Source of the DNA: Chitinophaga sp. E66
Lineage (GTDB): Bacteria; Bacteroidota; Bacteroidia; Chitinophagales; Chitinophagaceae
Assembly: GCA_019285755.1 (NCBI GenBank)
Contig: CP079103.1
Coordinates: forward strand, 2,914,001-2,978,000
Reading direction: 5' to 3'
DNA length: 64,000 nt
Made by a program: the position numbers and the translations under genes. The notes beneath the pieces are model-generated. The model saw only the letters and a program-made list of their open reading frames with translations. It ran no database searches and was not told the origin of the DNA. Positions 28,801-39,018 of this stretch are shown in pieces. How positions within the stretch are numbered: the stretch's first letter is position 1; every line of letters starts with the position of its first letter.

Positions 28801-31088
28801 CTGGCGATCGGGTGCGGATACGGCGGGCTGAGCATCGAAAGTTCGGTGCGGGCGGTAATCGTTGGCGTGCAGGAAGCCAATGATAAGATCAACGACATAT
28901 ACGACAACGCTATCACAGTAGGCGAAATAGAATTCATCGAGATGTTCCGCGACAGGGCTATGGGCTGCTTCATGGCTATCAACCACATCGCCGAAGAAGA
29001 AAAGCAACAGCTCCACATTCTCTGGAAGAACAGGTCTATCGTGAAGCGCCCAGGCAGCAGGGAACGCATGCTGATAGACAACAACAGCGACTGGTGGACG
29101 CGCATCCAGGTGCGGCGGACAGACGATGCCGAAGACAAAGACGGATCCGATGAACTGCGGTTCACCATGTCTACCGACGCGGCCCGTGAAGAAGAGCGCA
29201 TCCTCCATATTTCGCGCAGCGGCTTGCTGTCGCTGCTCAATACCATGAGCGGGCAAAACCGCTGGAACCCGCAGCTGGCAAAGTCTATGTTCGAGATGCT
29301 GATCCCCAACGATTTTAAAGAACAGATCAAACGGCAGAGCAACATCAACTGGATAGTGGACACCGAAACGGCCGCCTACCCTGGGAGCTTTTGCAGGATG
29401 CACTGTCAGACACCCTTCCCCTTAGCGTAAATGCGGGTATGGTACGCCAGCTCGCCACGCGCGACTACCGCATCAAAATCAATCCCGTTGTTGCCCGTGC
29501 CGCGCTCATCGTCGCTGATCCCGATCTCAAAGGCTCCTTCAGCCAGCTGCCGGGCGCCCGGCACGAGGGGGCGAAGGTGCAGCAGCTCCTCGAAGCGCAG
29601 GACTACAACACCTGGCCGCTGCTTAACGCGGCGGATGCGGACATCCTCTCCACGCTCTTCGCCCGTGACTACAAGATCATCCACCTGGCAGGCCACGGCG
29701 TCTTCGATCCCGGAAACTATCTCAAAAGCGGGATGCTCATCGGGCCGGACGCCTGTCTCAATACCACGCACCTCCACCAGATGCCGACGGTTCCGGAACT
29801 GGTGTTTGTGAACTGCTGCTTCCTCGGCGCGATGGACAGCGGCGCGGAGAGCCGCTATCAGCAACGGTATCAACTGGCGGCTAACTTCGGGACGCAACTG
29901 ATCAACAACGGCGTACGCGCCGTGATCGTAGCGGGATGGGCGGTGGATGACGCTGCCGCGCTCGATTTCACGGAGAAGTTTTATGAAGAGATGTTTGAAG
30001 GGAAGAACTTCGGCGACGCCGTGAAAGCCGCCCGCCGGCATATCTTCGAGCTGCACGGCCACCGCACCAATACCTGGGGCGCCTACCAGTGCTACGGTGA
30101 TCCGTTTTACGTGATGGAGCAACGCAGTCATTCCCGGCAATCTTTCGGACAGTTCCTGCTGGCAGACGATGCGGAGATATTGCTATCCAACATCCTCAGC
30201 GCCCTCGATCTGGGCGACGGCGATCCGCAATACACGCTGCGCCAGGTGGAAGATATCTGCAAACGTGTGGACGAGAACAAGATCCGCACGCCGGCCATTA
30301 CAGAGCTGGAAGCCTTGATCTATGCCAGTTTGCGGCACTACGGCCCTGCCATTCAGTTGTTCGCGCAACTGCTCCAATCGGAAGCCGCGAACTTCTCAGG
30401 CAGTACGGTAGAACGGTACTGCTCCTCCCGCCTTGCCTACCTCATGCAGCAATACCAAAACGATCCCGCGCAGCGGGCAACTTTCGCTGGCCAGTTAGAC
30501 CCGATCATCAGTGATATCGTGTTCCTGCGGAATATGGGCACCACATCGGAGCGCCTGCACCTGCTCGGCAGCGCGTACAAGCGCAAAGCCTACCTGAGCG
30601 ATGGCAAAGCCAAGAAGGCCGCGTACCGCCTCTCGGCCGGCTGCTACCGGGAAGCCGCCGGCATGAACGCCAATGGGTTGAAGACCTACAGCCTGTCCTG
30701 TTATTACCTTTTACAGAACGCCCTCTGGCTCGCAGGATCACCCGGCATTGCCCGGGAAACCGCCGAAACTGAGCTACAGGAAGCCCTCAGAACACATCGC
30801 CAGCTGCCCATCGATCTGCTCGACGGACAAGCCTACCGCCACCTGGTCACGGAAGCGCATTTATTGTTGGGCCTGCACTTGCTACAGCCCTCAGACGCGG
30901 TGTTCAGCGAGGCAGAGGCGATGTATCAGTCTGCTGCGCAGCAGGCCGCCCACCCTGCCATGAAGCAGGCGGACGCGGGTGTATTCGAGTTTATTGACGA
31001 TGTATTGCAGATGGCGGTCAAAAGCAGGGCTATCCGCGCGGCTAAAACCAGGGAGCAGTTGCAATCCCTTCGGAAGCTGATGCCGTAA
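25821..31088 (+). CDS. Giant lipase-like/CHAT caspase-like protease fusion protein
   Basis: About 1,755 residues after repair of one-base breaks near 26012, 26440, 27536, 28565 and 29380. N-terminal region; alpha/beta-hydrolase module with LLFLHGTASSFEGAFGDL (oxyanion side) and VVTHSRGGLLGDIL (nucleophile elbow, Ser). A second LCAT-like module follows (FLIPGLLGSWLSD, VITFPYDWRHSP) with AHGTGGLIV, where Thr stands in the nucleophile position. Next comes a conserved linker domain (GAIIAGLGRQGELTPWLLAQ, RTVGISALAIGCGYGGLS), then a CHAT domain with catalytic His in KIIHLAGHGVFD and Cys in LVFVNCCFLGA, and a helical tail. No signal peptide, so cytoplasmic. CHAT proteins of this build occur in bacterial conflict systems; the target is unknown. 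Confidence 0.85.
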
Positions 31089-31107
31089 AAGGCGGGCGTC
31101 AGAATAG

Positions 31108-31516
31108 TCACGCTTTTTGGATCGCATGGCTTTGGTGTGCTGGAGCTTAGGGTCTTTGCTGAAACGCTCATATTCCGGGGTGCCTTTGGCGTAAATAGCA
31201 ATCCGGCCCTGTTCGTCGTAGTGAATCCCCAGCCGTAACGTTTGCCTAAGGGAGATGCGCGAAGGCAGGCACGGCCGGTCTGGAAATATTCCTCACGTGC
31301 TTCTTTACGGGCTTGCCCGGCGATGCCTTCCTTATCGGCATATTGGTTGAAGATGATGTCGTCTGAGGTATACTTGTAGGGATGAGCGATGATCATATCG
31401 AACTGGTAGGACGCTACGGTTACTTTGTCTCTCTTTGCTGTCGGCACTTCTCCTTCCGCAGCCGGACAATCATCCGCTACTTCGATGAAGGCGTTGAAGT
31501 AATTGGTAGTTTTCAT
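31108..31516 (-). CDS. DUF6157 family protein
   Basis: About 136 residues. MKTTNYFNAFIEVADDCP, YQFDMIIAHPYKYTSDDIIF and GRACLRASPLGKRYGWG are the family's hallmark text. Two one-base breaks: near 31220, and in an A run near 31113. Correcting the second gives the normal ending KAMRSKKA and a stop at 31108, 19 bp from the convergent CHAT gene. Function unknown. The raw frame without correction would run far into the CHAT gene. Confidence 0.85.
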
Positions 31517-31538
31517 GGTAAGCTGTTTTGTGTTCCGT

Positions 31539-32817
31539 TTATAACTTTCGTTGCACCCGCCCGAATTTCGGAATAATAATCCGTTGAGAAGAATAAATCC
31601 CGGCATGGCCGCTGCAATAGTACGCGACCAGACAGGCTGCCCCAAAATAAATGACGTTTTGTGCGCCGAACAGCTCCACGCCCATGAGCGTACAGGCGAT
31701 GGGTGTGTTCGTAGCGCCGGCGAATACTGCGATAAAACCTAATCCCGCGAGGAGGTCGACAGGCACGCCGGAATATATGGCGATGGTGTTGCCGAGGGTG
31801 GCTCCGATGAAAAGAGCGGGGTCACTTCTCCCCCTTTGAACCCCATCCCCAGTGTCACCACTGTAAATACCAGTTTCCATAACCAGCTGAAATCGTCCAC
31901 GCCGCCCGCATGGAATGCGTTCACGATGGAGATGCCGTCTGGTGTGGAAGGAGTAACACCAGGCCCAGGTAATCTGAAGTACCGGCGATGAACGTAAGGA
32001 TGATGACGATACAGCCGCCTGCTGCCGGCATGAGCCAGGGCGTCTTCTTGAATATCTTTCCGGACGCATCCTTCAACCGGTGCATGGCATATGAAAACAG
32101 GCGGCTGGCGAAACCGAAAGCCGCGCCTGCCGGTAAAACCTTAGCGAACAGCAACAGGTCAAACGTTCCGTCAAAAGCAATGTGATATGTAGTATGCCCG
32201 ACGCCCCAGGTATGACAAACCCAATCAGAAAGGTAGGCGGCCAGGAGGCAGGGGATTAACGCCTTCCAGTCCCCGAATTTGCCGATAGCCAATACTTCGA
32301 GTGCAAATACCGCCCCGGCCACCGGCGTGCCGAAAACCGCCCCAAAACCACCCGCAATGCCCATCATGAGCAGGATACGCATATCCTTCGCGTCCAGCTT
32401 CATCCAGAAACCGGCTTTATAGGCCAGGCTGCCGCCCATTTGGACGGCGGTGCCTTCCGCCCGGCGGAGCCGCCGAAAAGATGCGTGATGAGCGTGGTGA
32501 GGAGCACCAGGGGCGTCATGCGCAGGGGCACGCCGCCTCCCGGTTCATGGATTTCGTCGATTATAAGATTGTTGCCCGCGGCTGAGTTCTTGCCAAATTG
32601 ATGGTATATCCACCAGATGAAGACACCCGCCAGCGGCAGCAGGTACAGCAGCCAGGGGTATTCCCAGCGCGTTGTGGTGGCCAGGTCGAGCAGGACGAGG
32701 AACAAAGCCACAGCAGAGCCGATCGCCGGGAAACAGGCAATGCGATGAGCAGCCAATACACGAAGTAAAAACGGGGACCGGATATGTCCAGGGGCTGGGA
32801 AACTGACGATCTTTCAT
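31539..32817 (-). CDS. CLC-F type fluoride/proton antiporter
   Basis: About 426 residues with many membrane helices. CLC signatures are present: [18 protein letters not shown] after repair (gating Glu in GREGT, the form seen in fluoride-selective CLCs rather than GREGP), [20 protein letters not shown], and [19 protein letters not shown]. It exports fluoride in exchange for protons. A fluoride riboswitch lies directly upstream on the same strand, which fixes the substrate. Several one-base breaks (near 32780, 32461, 31935 and 31825) split the frame. Confidence 0.92.
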
Positions 32818-32833
32818 ACCTACAAATAGTTTA

Positions 32834-32851
32834 CAGGCGGCCGAAGCCGTT
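32834..32851 (-). promoter_or_regulatory. Hairpin after the fluoride riboswitch (likely expression platform)
   Basis: On the minus strand ACGGC-TTCG-GCCG forms a short stable stem between the riboswitch core and the start codon. No T run follows, so control at translation is as likely as termination. Confidence 0.5.
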
Positions 32852-32857
32852 AAAATT

Positions 32858-32914
32858 TGTAGGCGCCATCAGCTGTTGCCAGCGGTTTGGGTCAGGAAGA
32901 CACCATTTCCTGTG
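32858..32914 (-). ncRNA. Fluoride riboswitch (crcB motif RNA)
   Basis: Read on the minus strand: stem AGGAA/TTCCT around ATGGTGTC, then CCAAACC, stem GCTG-GCAA-CAGC, and TGATGGCGCCTAC. This matches the fluoride riboswitch core (the CAAAC linker, GNRA-capped stem and TGATGGC...CTAC end, with GGTGTC able to pair with GGCGCC in the pseudoknot). It lies 41 bp upstream of the CLC-F start codon. Fluoride binding should turn on the exporter. Confidence 0.94.
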
Positions 32915-32923
32915 AGATGGGTG

Positions 32924-32953
32924 CAAATTAGGAAAATTACCCGGGCCTGTCAA
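32924..32953 (-). promoter_or_regulatory. Candidate promoter for the riboswitch and CLC-F gene
   Basis: On the minus strand TTG (32951-32953) is followed after 20 bp by TAATTTG (32924-32930), one base short of the Bacteroidota -7 box. It places the transcript start just ahead of the riboswitch. Confidence 0.5.
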
Positions 32954-32958
32954 GCCCC

Positions 32959-34004
32959 TCAGGAAGTCTGCCGCTTACCCAGCGCTTCCCGGACAGCGGG
33001 GGCCACGCGGGTGCCAAACAGTTCGATGCAGCGCAGTACCTTTTCTGGTTCAATATACCCTTTCACCAATTGCCCCAGGAATCTTGTATGACTGAATAGC
33101 TGGTGCTGGTATAGGATCTTCTCCGTCACTTCCTTCACGCTGCCGACGAACAGGGGCCCGTCTGGCAGGCGGAGATATTCGAACTGTTCGCGGGTGATGG
33201 GCTGCCAGCCACGATCGAGCCCCACACGGTTCATGAGCGCTTCGTAGGACGGCCAGAATTCATCGGCCGCCTGTTCGGAATCCTCCGCGATATAGAGCTG
33301 GCTGTTGATGCCGAATTGCAGTTTTGACAGGTCATGCCCTGCCTCCTCCGCCGCTTTCTTATACAGGTTCATAAAGGGTACGAACTGTGCAGGGCGGCCG
33401 CCCAGGATAGCTACGATCAGGGGCAGCCCCAGTTTGCCGGCGCGCACGGCCGATGCAGGGGTACCGCCTGCCGCGATCCAAATGGGCAAAGACGCCTGGT
33501 ATGGGCGGGGATACACGCCGCGGTTGGTAACCGGGGCGCGGTGCTTGCCTTTCCAGGTGAGGATTTCGTTATCGTTGATCTCCAGTAACATTTGCAGCTT
33601 TTCGATGTATAGCTGGTCGTAATCGCTGAGGCTGAAGCCGAACAAGGGGAATGATTCTGTAAAGACCCACGGCCCGCCATGATCTCGGCACGGCCGCCGG
33701 AAATAAGGTCCAGCGTGGCAAAGTTCTGGAAAGTACGCACCGGGTCCGCGGAACTGAGGACGGTCACGGAGCTGGTTAGCCGGATATGTTCGGTAACCGA
33801 AGCGATGCCGGCCAGGGCTACTTCAGGGGCGGAAATGATAAAGTCGGGGCGGTGATGCTCGCCCAGGGCAAATACATCCAGACCGGTCTGGTCGGCCATG
33901 CGCGCTTCCGCGATGAGTTCCTGCATAGCGAGGAAGGATGCGCGGGCGCCGCCGCTCACCCCTTCCGGTCTGATTTCTCCGAATGAGCTGATTCCTAATT
34001 CCAT
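32959..34004 (-). CDS. LLM-class flavin-dependent oxidoreductase (luciferase-like)
   Basis: About 349 residues of the bacterial luciferase-like TIM-barrel family, using F420 or FMN. MELGISSFGEIRPEG opens it; GLDVFALGEHHRPDFIISAP is the typical EHH motif; TFQNFATLDLISGGRAEIMA and PIWIAAGGTPASAVRAG follow. One-base break near 33670. Substrate unknown. The next gene downstream is the CLC-F unit, which has its own promoter. Confidence 0.9.
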
Positions 34005-34301
34005 AGTTCCGGTTTGAGTTACAAAAGTAAGGCAATCCTCCCACGTCCGGCCTACCGCTGACCTGCAGGTAACTGCCTGGAGGCAGTGTTATTTTATCAC
34101 AAAATAGATATGAATTGAAAATCAGCTTATTGCATTTAATACACAAATCAAACAGTTGCTTATGAACCCAAAACGACGCCAAAATCTGATTCTCAAAAAT
34201 GTTAACTGATTTAACCGCAGGGTAGGCAATCCCCCACTATCAGCTGAAAATAACCGCATTATACCTTCCATGACAAACGGGGAATTGTCAAACTTACTGA
34301 C

Positions 34302-34423
34302 ATCCTACTGCCATCCTTCGCTTATCCTTCGCTTGTGTTCGCTGCTGGCTTGGTTTTGAGGGAGTTTGAGCGAAGGATAAGCGAAGGTTAAGCGAAGGTA
34401 AAGCGAAGGTTAAGCGATGAATC
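34302..34423. repeat. Inverted tandem array B, 11-bp period
   Basis: The right arm has AGCGAAGGATA (34369), AGCGAAGGTTA (34380), AGCGAAGGTAA (34391), AGCGAAGGTTA (34402) and a partial fifth copy. The left arm has reverse-complement copies in the same step: ATCCTACTGCC (34302), ATCCTTCGCTT (34313) and ATCCTTCGCTT (34324), plus a degraded fourth. A 23-bp unpaired centre follows. Same period, copy layout and genomic setting as the array at 11602, but with a different unit. Confidence 0.85.
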
Positions 34424-34484
34424 GGAAGCGTTTCATGGATTACCAGAAAGCCTCTTTTCAGTTAAAATAACATCAACCTAAGTA

Positions 34485-34511
34485 GAAAAGCCCCCGTTCC
34501 CGGGGCTTTTC
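34485..34511 (-). terminator. Terminator hairpin after the VOC gene
   Basis: GAAAAGCCCC pairs perfectly with GGGGCTTTTC around a 7-nt loop. A/T runs on both sides make it workable in either direction. It lies 31 bp beyond the stop of the minus-strand VOC gene. Confidence 0.8.
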
Positions 34512-34542
34512 AAATCTCTTGTTGCGTCTCGTAACCGGAATA

Positions 34543-34973
34543 TTACTGTTTGTGATCCATGCTGACCATCCACTGTATACCAAATTTATCAGCGCACATA
34601 CCGAACATCGGGCTCCAGAAAGTAGGCCCCAGCGGCATGGATACTTTGCCGCCTTCGGAAAGGCCATCGAAAATACGTTTGGTTTCAGCTTCGTCGGCCG
34701 TGGTCAGGAAATGAAGCTGGCGGTGCCCTGGCTTACAGGACCGTAGGCCGGCGGACAGTCGCTCCCCATGAGGATATTGCTGCCCACGGGTAAGGCCACG
34801 TGCATCACCAGGTCGGCATCTTTGGGGTCTAGCGGGTGCTCGGGCGAAGGCGGCGCGTCTTTCATACGCATCATGCCCGGCCCTACGAATTCACCGCCGA
34901 GGATGGATTTGTAGAACTCGAATGCTTGTGCGCAGTCGCCGTTAAAGTTCAGATAAGGATTCATGTGTGCCAT
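34543..34973 (-). CDS. VOC-superfamily PhnB-like protein
   Basis: About 144 residues. MNPYLNFNGDCAQAFEFYKS, LVMHVALPVGSNILMGSDCP and FGMCADKFGIQWMVSMDHK are the classical PhnB-like text. One-base break near 34705. Start at MAHMNPYL (34973) or MNPYL (34964). It probably shares an operon with the small gene at 34984-35223 and lies divergent from a GlxA-like regulator. Confidence 0.9.
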
Positions 34974-34983
34974 GTGGTCAGGT

Positions 34984-35223
34984 TTATATGGTGATAGATT
35001 GTATGATGTCTTCCAGAACCTGCGCATGGTGCCCGTATTGCCGCAGCAATGCGATCACCGCAGCTGCATCAACAGGATGCTCTTCGCGGCAGACCCGCAG
35101 GATACGGTCGCAGTCTTCCAGGTCGAAGTTGGCCCGCGTACCGGGAAGCTCCCGCACGATGACGGAAACCATCTGCCGGGCTGATGCTGCCGAAACTACG
35201 TCTGTTTTAAATACTTCAACCAT
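34984..35223 (-). CDS. Small hypothetical protein, ferredoxin-like (HMA-like) fold without metal Cys
   Basis: 79 residues: VEVFKTDVVSAASARQMVSV, ELPGTRANFDLEDCDRILRV, YGHHAQVLEDI. The strand-helix-strand spacing resembles a heavy-metal-associated domain, but the CxxC motif is missing. The longer frame reaching 35310 lacks support, so the start is placed at MVEVFK. Its stop lies 11 bp before the VOC start. Confidence 0.65.
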   Translation of the reverse strand: MVEVFKTDVVSAASARQMVSVIVRELPGTRANFDLEDCDRILRVCREEHPVDAAAVIALLRQYGHHAQVLEDIIQSITI

Positions 35224-35332
35224 GCGGAGGGAATTAATAACGCAAAAATAGCAGGCGGAGTTCAGACATACGGGGTGTAAAAAGGCAAAATACGGGGTGG
35301 ATTGCGCCAATTTTTCTCCCTATTTTTGAACC

Positions 35333-36335
35333 ATGAAGCATATCTCCATTCTCGTTCCCAAAGGCGCGGTAGCCCTCGGCTGTATCGACGGTTCCAACCG
35401 CGTGTTCTCGCAGGTCAACGAAGTGCTCAATTCCACCGGCGAAGACCCGATCTTTACCGTGCAGATGGTGGGCATGAACCAGGATGCGCAGGTATATGAC
35501 CGCTTCTTTACCGTTCAGCCGGACGCGACCATTCACGATGTCCGTAGAACGGATCTTATCATCATCCCCGCCGTCAACGGCGACATGGACGACGTGATCG
35601 CCGCCAATGCGGCGTTCCTTCCTGGATCCGCGAGCAGCACCGCCGCGGTGCGGAAGTTGCCAGCCTTTGCGTGGGGCGTTTATCCTCGCCGCCAGCGGAC
35701 TGGTAGACGGCAAGAAATGTTCGACCCACTGGCTCTCCGAGCCCCTGTTCCGCGAGATGTTCCCGAAAGTGGAGCTCGTACCGGACCGGATCATTACCGA
35801 CGAGCAGGGCATTTATTCCAGCGGCGGCGCTAATTCCTTCTTCAACCTCCTCCTCCACCTTGTCGAGAAATATACCAACCGCGACATCGCGATACTGTTG
35901 TCAAAATACTTCGCCATAGAAATCGACCGTACCAGCCAGAGCGCATTCATCATGTTCAAAGGGCAGAAAGACCACCCGGACGATTCCGTGCGCGAGATCC
36001 AGTCTTACATCGAGTCCAATTTCGCGGAACGCATCACGGTAGACCAGCTCACCTCCCACTTCGCCATCAGCAGGCGCAGCCTGGAGCGGCGCTTTAAGAA
36101 AGCGACCCGCAATACGGTGACGGAATACATCCAGCGGGTAAAGATCGAAGCGGCGAAGAAAGGATTTGAGACAAGCCGGAAGAATATCTCCGAGATAATG
36201 TACGAAGTGGGCTATTCAGATAACAAAGCTTTCCGGACGCTGTTCAAACGCACGACCGGCCTTTCGCCCGTGGAGTACCGTAAAAATACAACCGCAACGT
36301 GCCGGTGCCCGCGCGATATTAACCGCGGCGATTAG
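35333..36335 (+). CDS. GlxA-like AraC-family regulator with DJ-1/PfpI N-terminal domain
   Basis: About 334 residues. The N-terminal amidotransferase-like sensor (MKHISILVPKGAVALGCIDG, GAEVASLCVGAFILAASGLV) is followed by a double AraC HTH (ITVDQLTSHFAISRRSLERR, EIMYEVGYSDNKAFRTLFKR). Two missing bases near 35621 and 35678 break the sensor. Divergent from the small gene/VOC pair (109-bp gap), its likely targets. Paralogous in build to the regulator at 45974. Confidence 0.9.
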
Positions 36336-36456
36336 TACCGGATTACACTTCAACATAACAGACCGTCACTTGGCCGGCCCTTCACGGCAGTTACGCGCAT
36401 CTCGCTGCGATCCTGGTTCCCCGTTCCGTACTTTCAGCACCTGAAATTACAGACCG

Positions 36457-37660
36457 ATGAACCGTCCAATCGATGCCAGCGACCACTCTGCACAGCAGGG
36501 CTACCATTCCCATATTTCTACCCTGCTCGGCGCGCTGGCGGCCGGGGAAGCCGGCAAGGCGATGCGGCGCGATGGACAGTCATTCCTGCTTTGCCAGGGC
36601 TCCCGTATCATCCGGCTAAATATTGACGGCGCATACGTTCGTGCAACTGTGGCCATTGCGCGGGCGGAGGAACCTGGCGTTCCGCTGATGCGTTACCTCC
36701 TCGAATCGAATTTCCCATATACGTTTGCGCGGTTTACGTTGGATGGGAGCCTTATCCGTTTACAGTTCGACGCTGACATTTCCGTTTACGGACCGGAGCG
36801 GATAGAAAAGGGGCTGCGCGAACTGGCGGAAGCGGCGGAAATGCAACATCATACTTTATTAACGCAATATGAAGCGCTGACCGATACGGATACCGCGGCA
36901 TTTCATCCGGCAGCCAGCCAGGTATGTGAAGCGCAATACAAATACTTCGGGGCCTGGATTGCAGAAGCCATTGAAGCAACCACAACACTCGATCCGGTAC
37001 GTCATCGCGAAGGCATTTCCGACATTCTGTTGACGGCGTTGTTACGGATAGACGCGCTCATCCGGCCGGAAGGGGAATTACGTTTCACGATACGCCAGCT
37101 GCTGGACGATTTTATCTCACAAAAGCATAGTACCAGCTGGGAGGCTCAGAACACGGGCCTGCGTAAAAACCTGGAAGATCTGAAGGCATGGACGCCGGAG
37201 GCATTTACATCCTGTTGCGGGCATTACCCGCGCGCATTTCTACCTGGGGAACAATTTGATCCGAAAAAGCCAGGCAACCTGCTGCAATACACCAACAGCT
37301 ATCTCCTACCTACCGGAAAACGGATACGGTGATCTTGAGAATAAATCATGGGAGTACCCACTGGCTATCTTGCGTTATCAATACCGGTTGCCTGATCTGC
37401 TTGCCAGGATAACGGACATCTTCTACCAGGTCAATTATCCGGTGTATTTCATGGAATTACATCAATTGACCGAACTCACGGATCCCGCGACCCGCATTCC
37501 GAATGCCGGGCTTATTATAGGTGCGTTGGAAAAGGCCTTCGGCGGCAACGTTCCGTTTCCCACAAAGCGGCTCCGTTTCGGATCCTTGCAGGAATTCAAT
37601 GCGTCGCTCATGCACAGGCTGGTTGGAAACAACTTCCCTGCTAACAAAGCACAATCATGA
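36457..37660 (+). CDS. Protein with YbjN/CesT-chaperone-like N-terminal domain; partner of next gene
   Basis: About 401 residues, no signal. Residues about 20-135 (FLLCQGSRIIRLNIDGAYVR, MRYLLESNFPYTFARFTLDG) have the alternating pattern of YbjN/type III chaperone-like domains. The remainder is helical and unassigned (FGAWIAEAIEATTTLDPVR, LLDDFISQKHSTSWEAQN). One-base break near 37312. Its stop overlaps the next start by 4 bp (ATGA), so the two products are made together. Function unknown. Confidence 0.65.
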
Positions 37661-38752
37661 CAAAACAGGAAATCATCGAACATTGCAGGCCGTCTGTTCT
37701 GCCGGTCGCCGCCGGTAATTTATTGGGATCTGGATTCTATTGCAGCGATTTCGGGTTGTTCGTGACCACGGCCCGACTTGTAGAAGAAGCCTCCGCTGTC
37801 GTCCTGACGAGCGAACATTTTGGCCGCGTATCTGCCCGTGTCGTATACCGGGATCCGGTAACAGATATTGCATTCCTGATCCTGCCGCCGGCGCTCCCAT
37901 CACCCGGCTTGGCGCTGTCTGGCGAGGATATGCCGCACAAAGGAGCCCCTGCTTCCGCCGTCACCTGTATGATGAGCGGATGGCCCGCTGTGCACCAGGG
38001 ATCAGTGGATCGAACTGATACCCAGGCAAACGGGAGTATTGTAATACGGACGCAAGGCATTACCTGGCCGGACGCCGGCAACGGCGCATTACTGGACGAA
38101 AACGGCAATGTGATGGGCCTGACCAAATGTGAGCTGGTCGAAGGAAAACCGAATGGATACGCTATTCCGGCTTCCACCCTGCGCGAAGCTTTTCATCTAT
38201 ACCAACCGTACATGGGCGAGCTGGCACTGCGCTGTCCTTCCTGCCGCGCGCTCGTCCTCGTCAACGACAGGCAATCCGCAGCCGTATGTAAAGTTTGTGG
38301 AACCAAAACACGAATCCCGGTTACCCTACCGCATGCGCCGCTGACAGGCATGCCGGGCATTGTGGAAAAGGCACTGAACAGATTGGGTATAGATATACTG
38401 ACGAGCCGAACTGATATCGATGCCTGGTCCATCACAGACAGCGGCACTAGTACTTTACTGTACTGGGACCCATTCCGCGTGCAGATATTTGCTTTCACCC
38501 ACCTCTGCAACCTGCCGGCAGCCCCTGCCGCCATCGAAGGGCTGTACCGTTATTTACTGGAGGAGAACCGCGGGCTGGGGAATTCTCCTTTACGGTCGTC
38601 AACAATATGGTGAAGCTAAGATATCGGTTCCCCATCCGGAGATGAGCGAAGAGAAGTGCTACCTAACCCTCCACCGGCTACTGGACACCAACCGGCATTA
38701 TGCCCCGCAGCTGAAAAGGGATTTTGGTTGCCAAGCTATAAGGTTCCATTGA
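37657..38752 (+). CDS. Trypsin-fold pseudoprotease with zinc ribbon and YbjN-like tail
   Basis: About 365 residues, cytoplasmic. The N-terminal HtrA/trypsin-like fold is recognisable: GSGFYCSDFGLFVTTARLV, ARVVYRDPVTDIAFLILP, GNGALLDENGNVMGLT. In active enzymes these read TAHVV and GNSGG; here His is Arg and the catalytic Ser is Ala, while the Asp remains, so it should not cleave peptides. Then a zinc ribbon (CPSCRALVL...CKVCG), and after a one-base break near 38583 a C-terminal YbjN-like domain. Co-transcribed with the preceding gene, whose N-terminal domain it resembles. Confidence 0.7.
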
Positions 38753-39018
38753 AACAAAAGAAAATTACTATCTTAGAGATCGAAATTATAAATACCGCCG
38801 TGCAATTCCATTACCCTTCCACTCCTCCTCCTGCCGTGCTGCTGTAATCGCAGATAAGTCACGGATAATTCATCGACTGCATTGTACGCGGTCAGGTTTA
38901 CCATTCCCGCAAAGGTTGTCTGATACAGCATTCCCCGCTTAGAAACGGCGTGGCTTTACTATGCCCGTCCATTCCTGTATCCGGAACGCGAAATGCGCTC
39001 CCCTACCCTTTGATTTCG

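Larger units (their letters stand above)
34005..34542. other. 538-bp gene-free stretch
   Basis: Holds the promoter side of the LLM gene, the 11-bp-period inverted array at 34302-34423 and a bidirectional-looking terminator at 34485-34511. No supported gene. Confidence 0.7.

Noticed and set aside
30891-31127. Long minus-strand extension of DUF6157 into the CHAT gene
   Set aside because: One A added in the run near 31113 gives the normal short ending and a stop at 31108.
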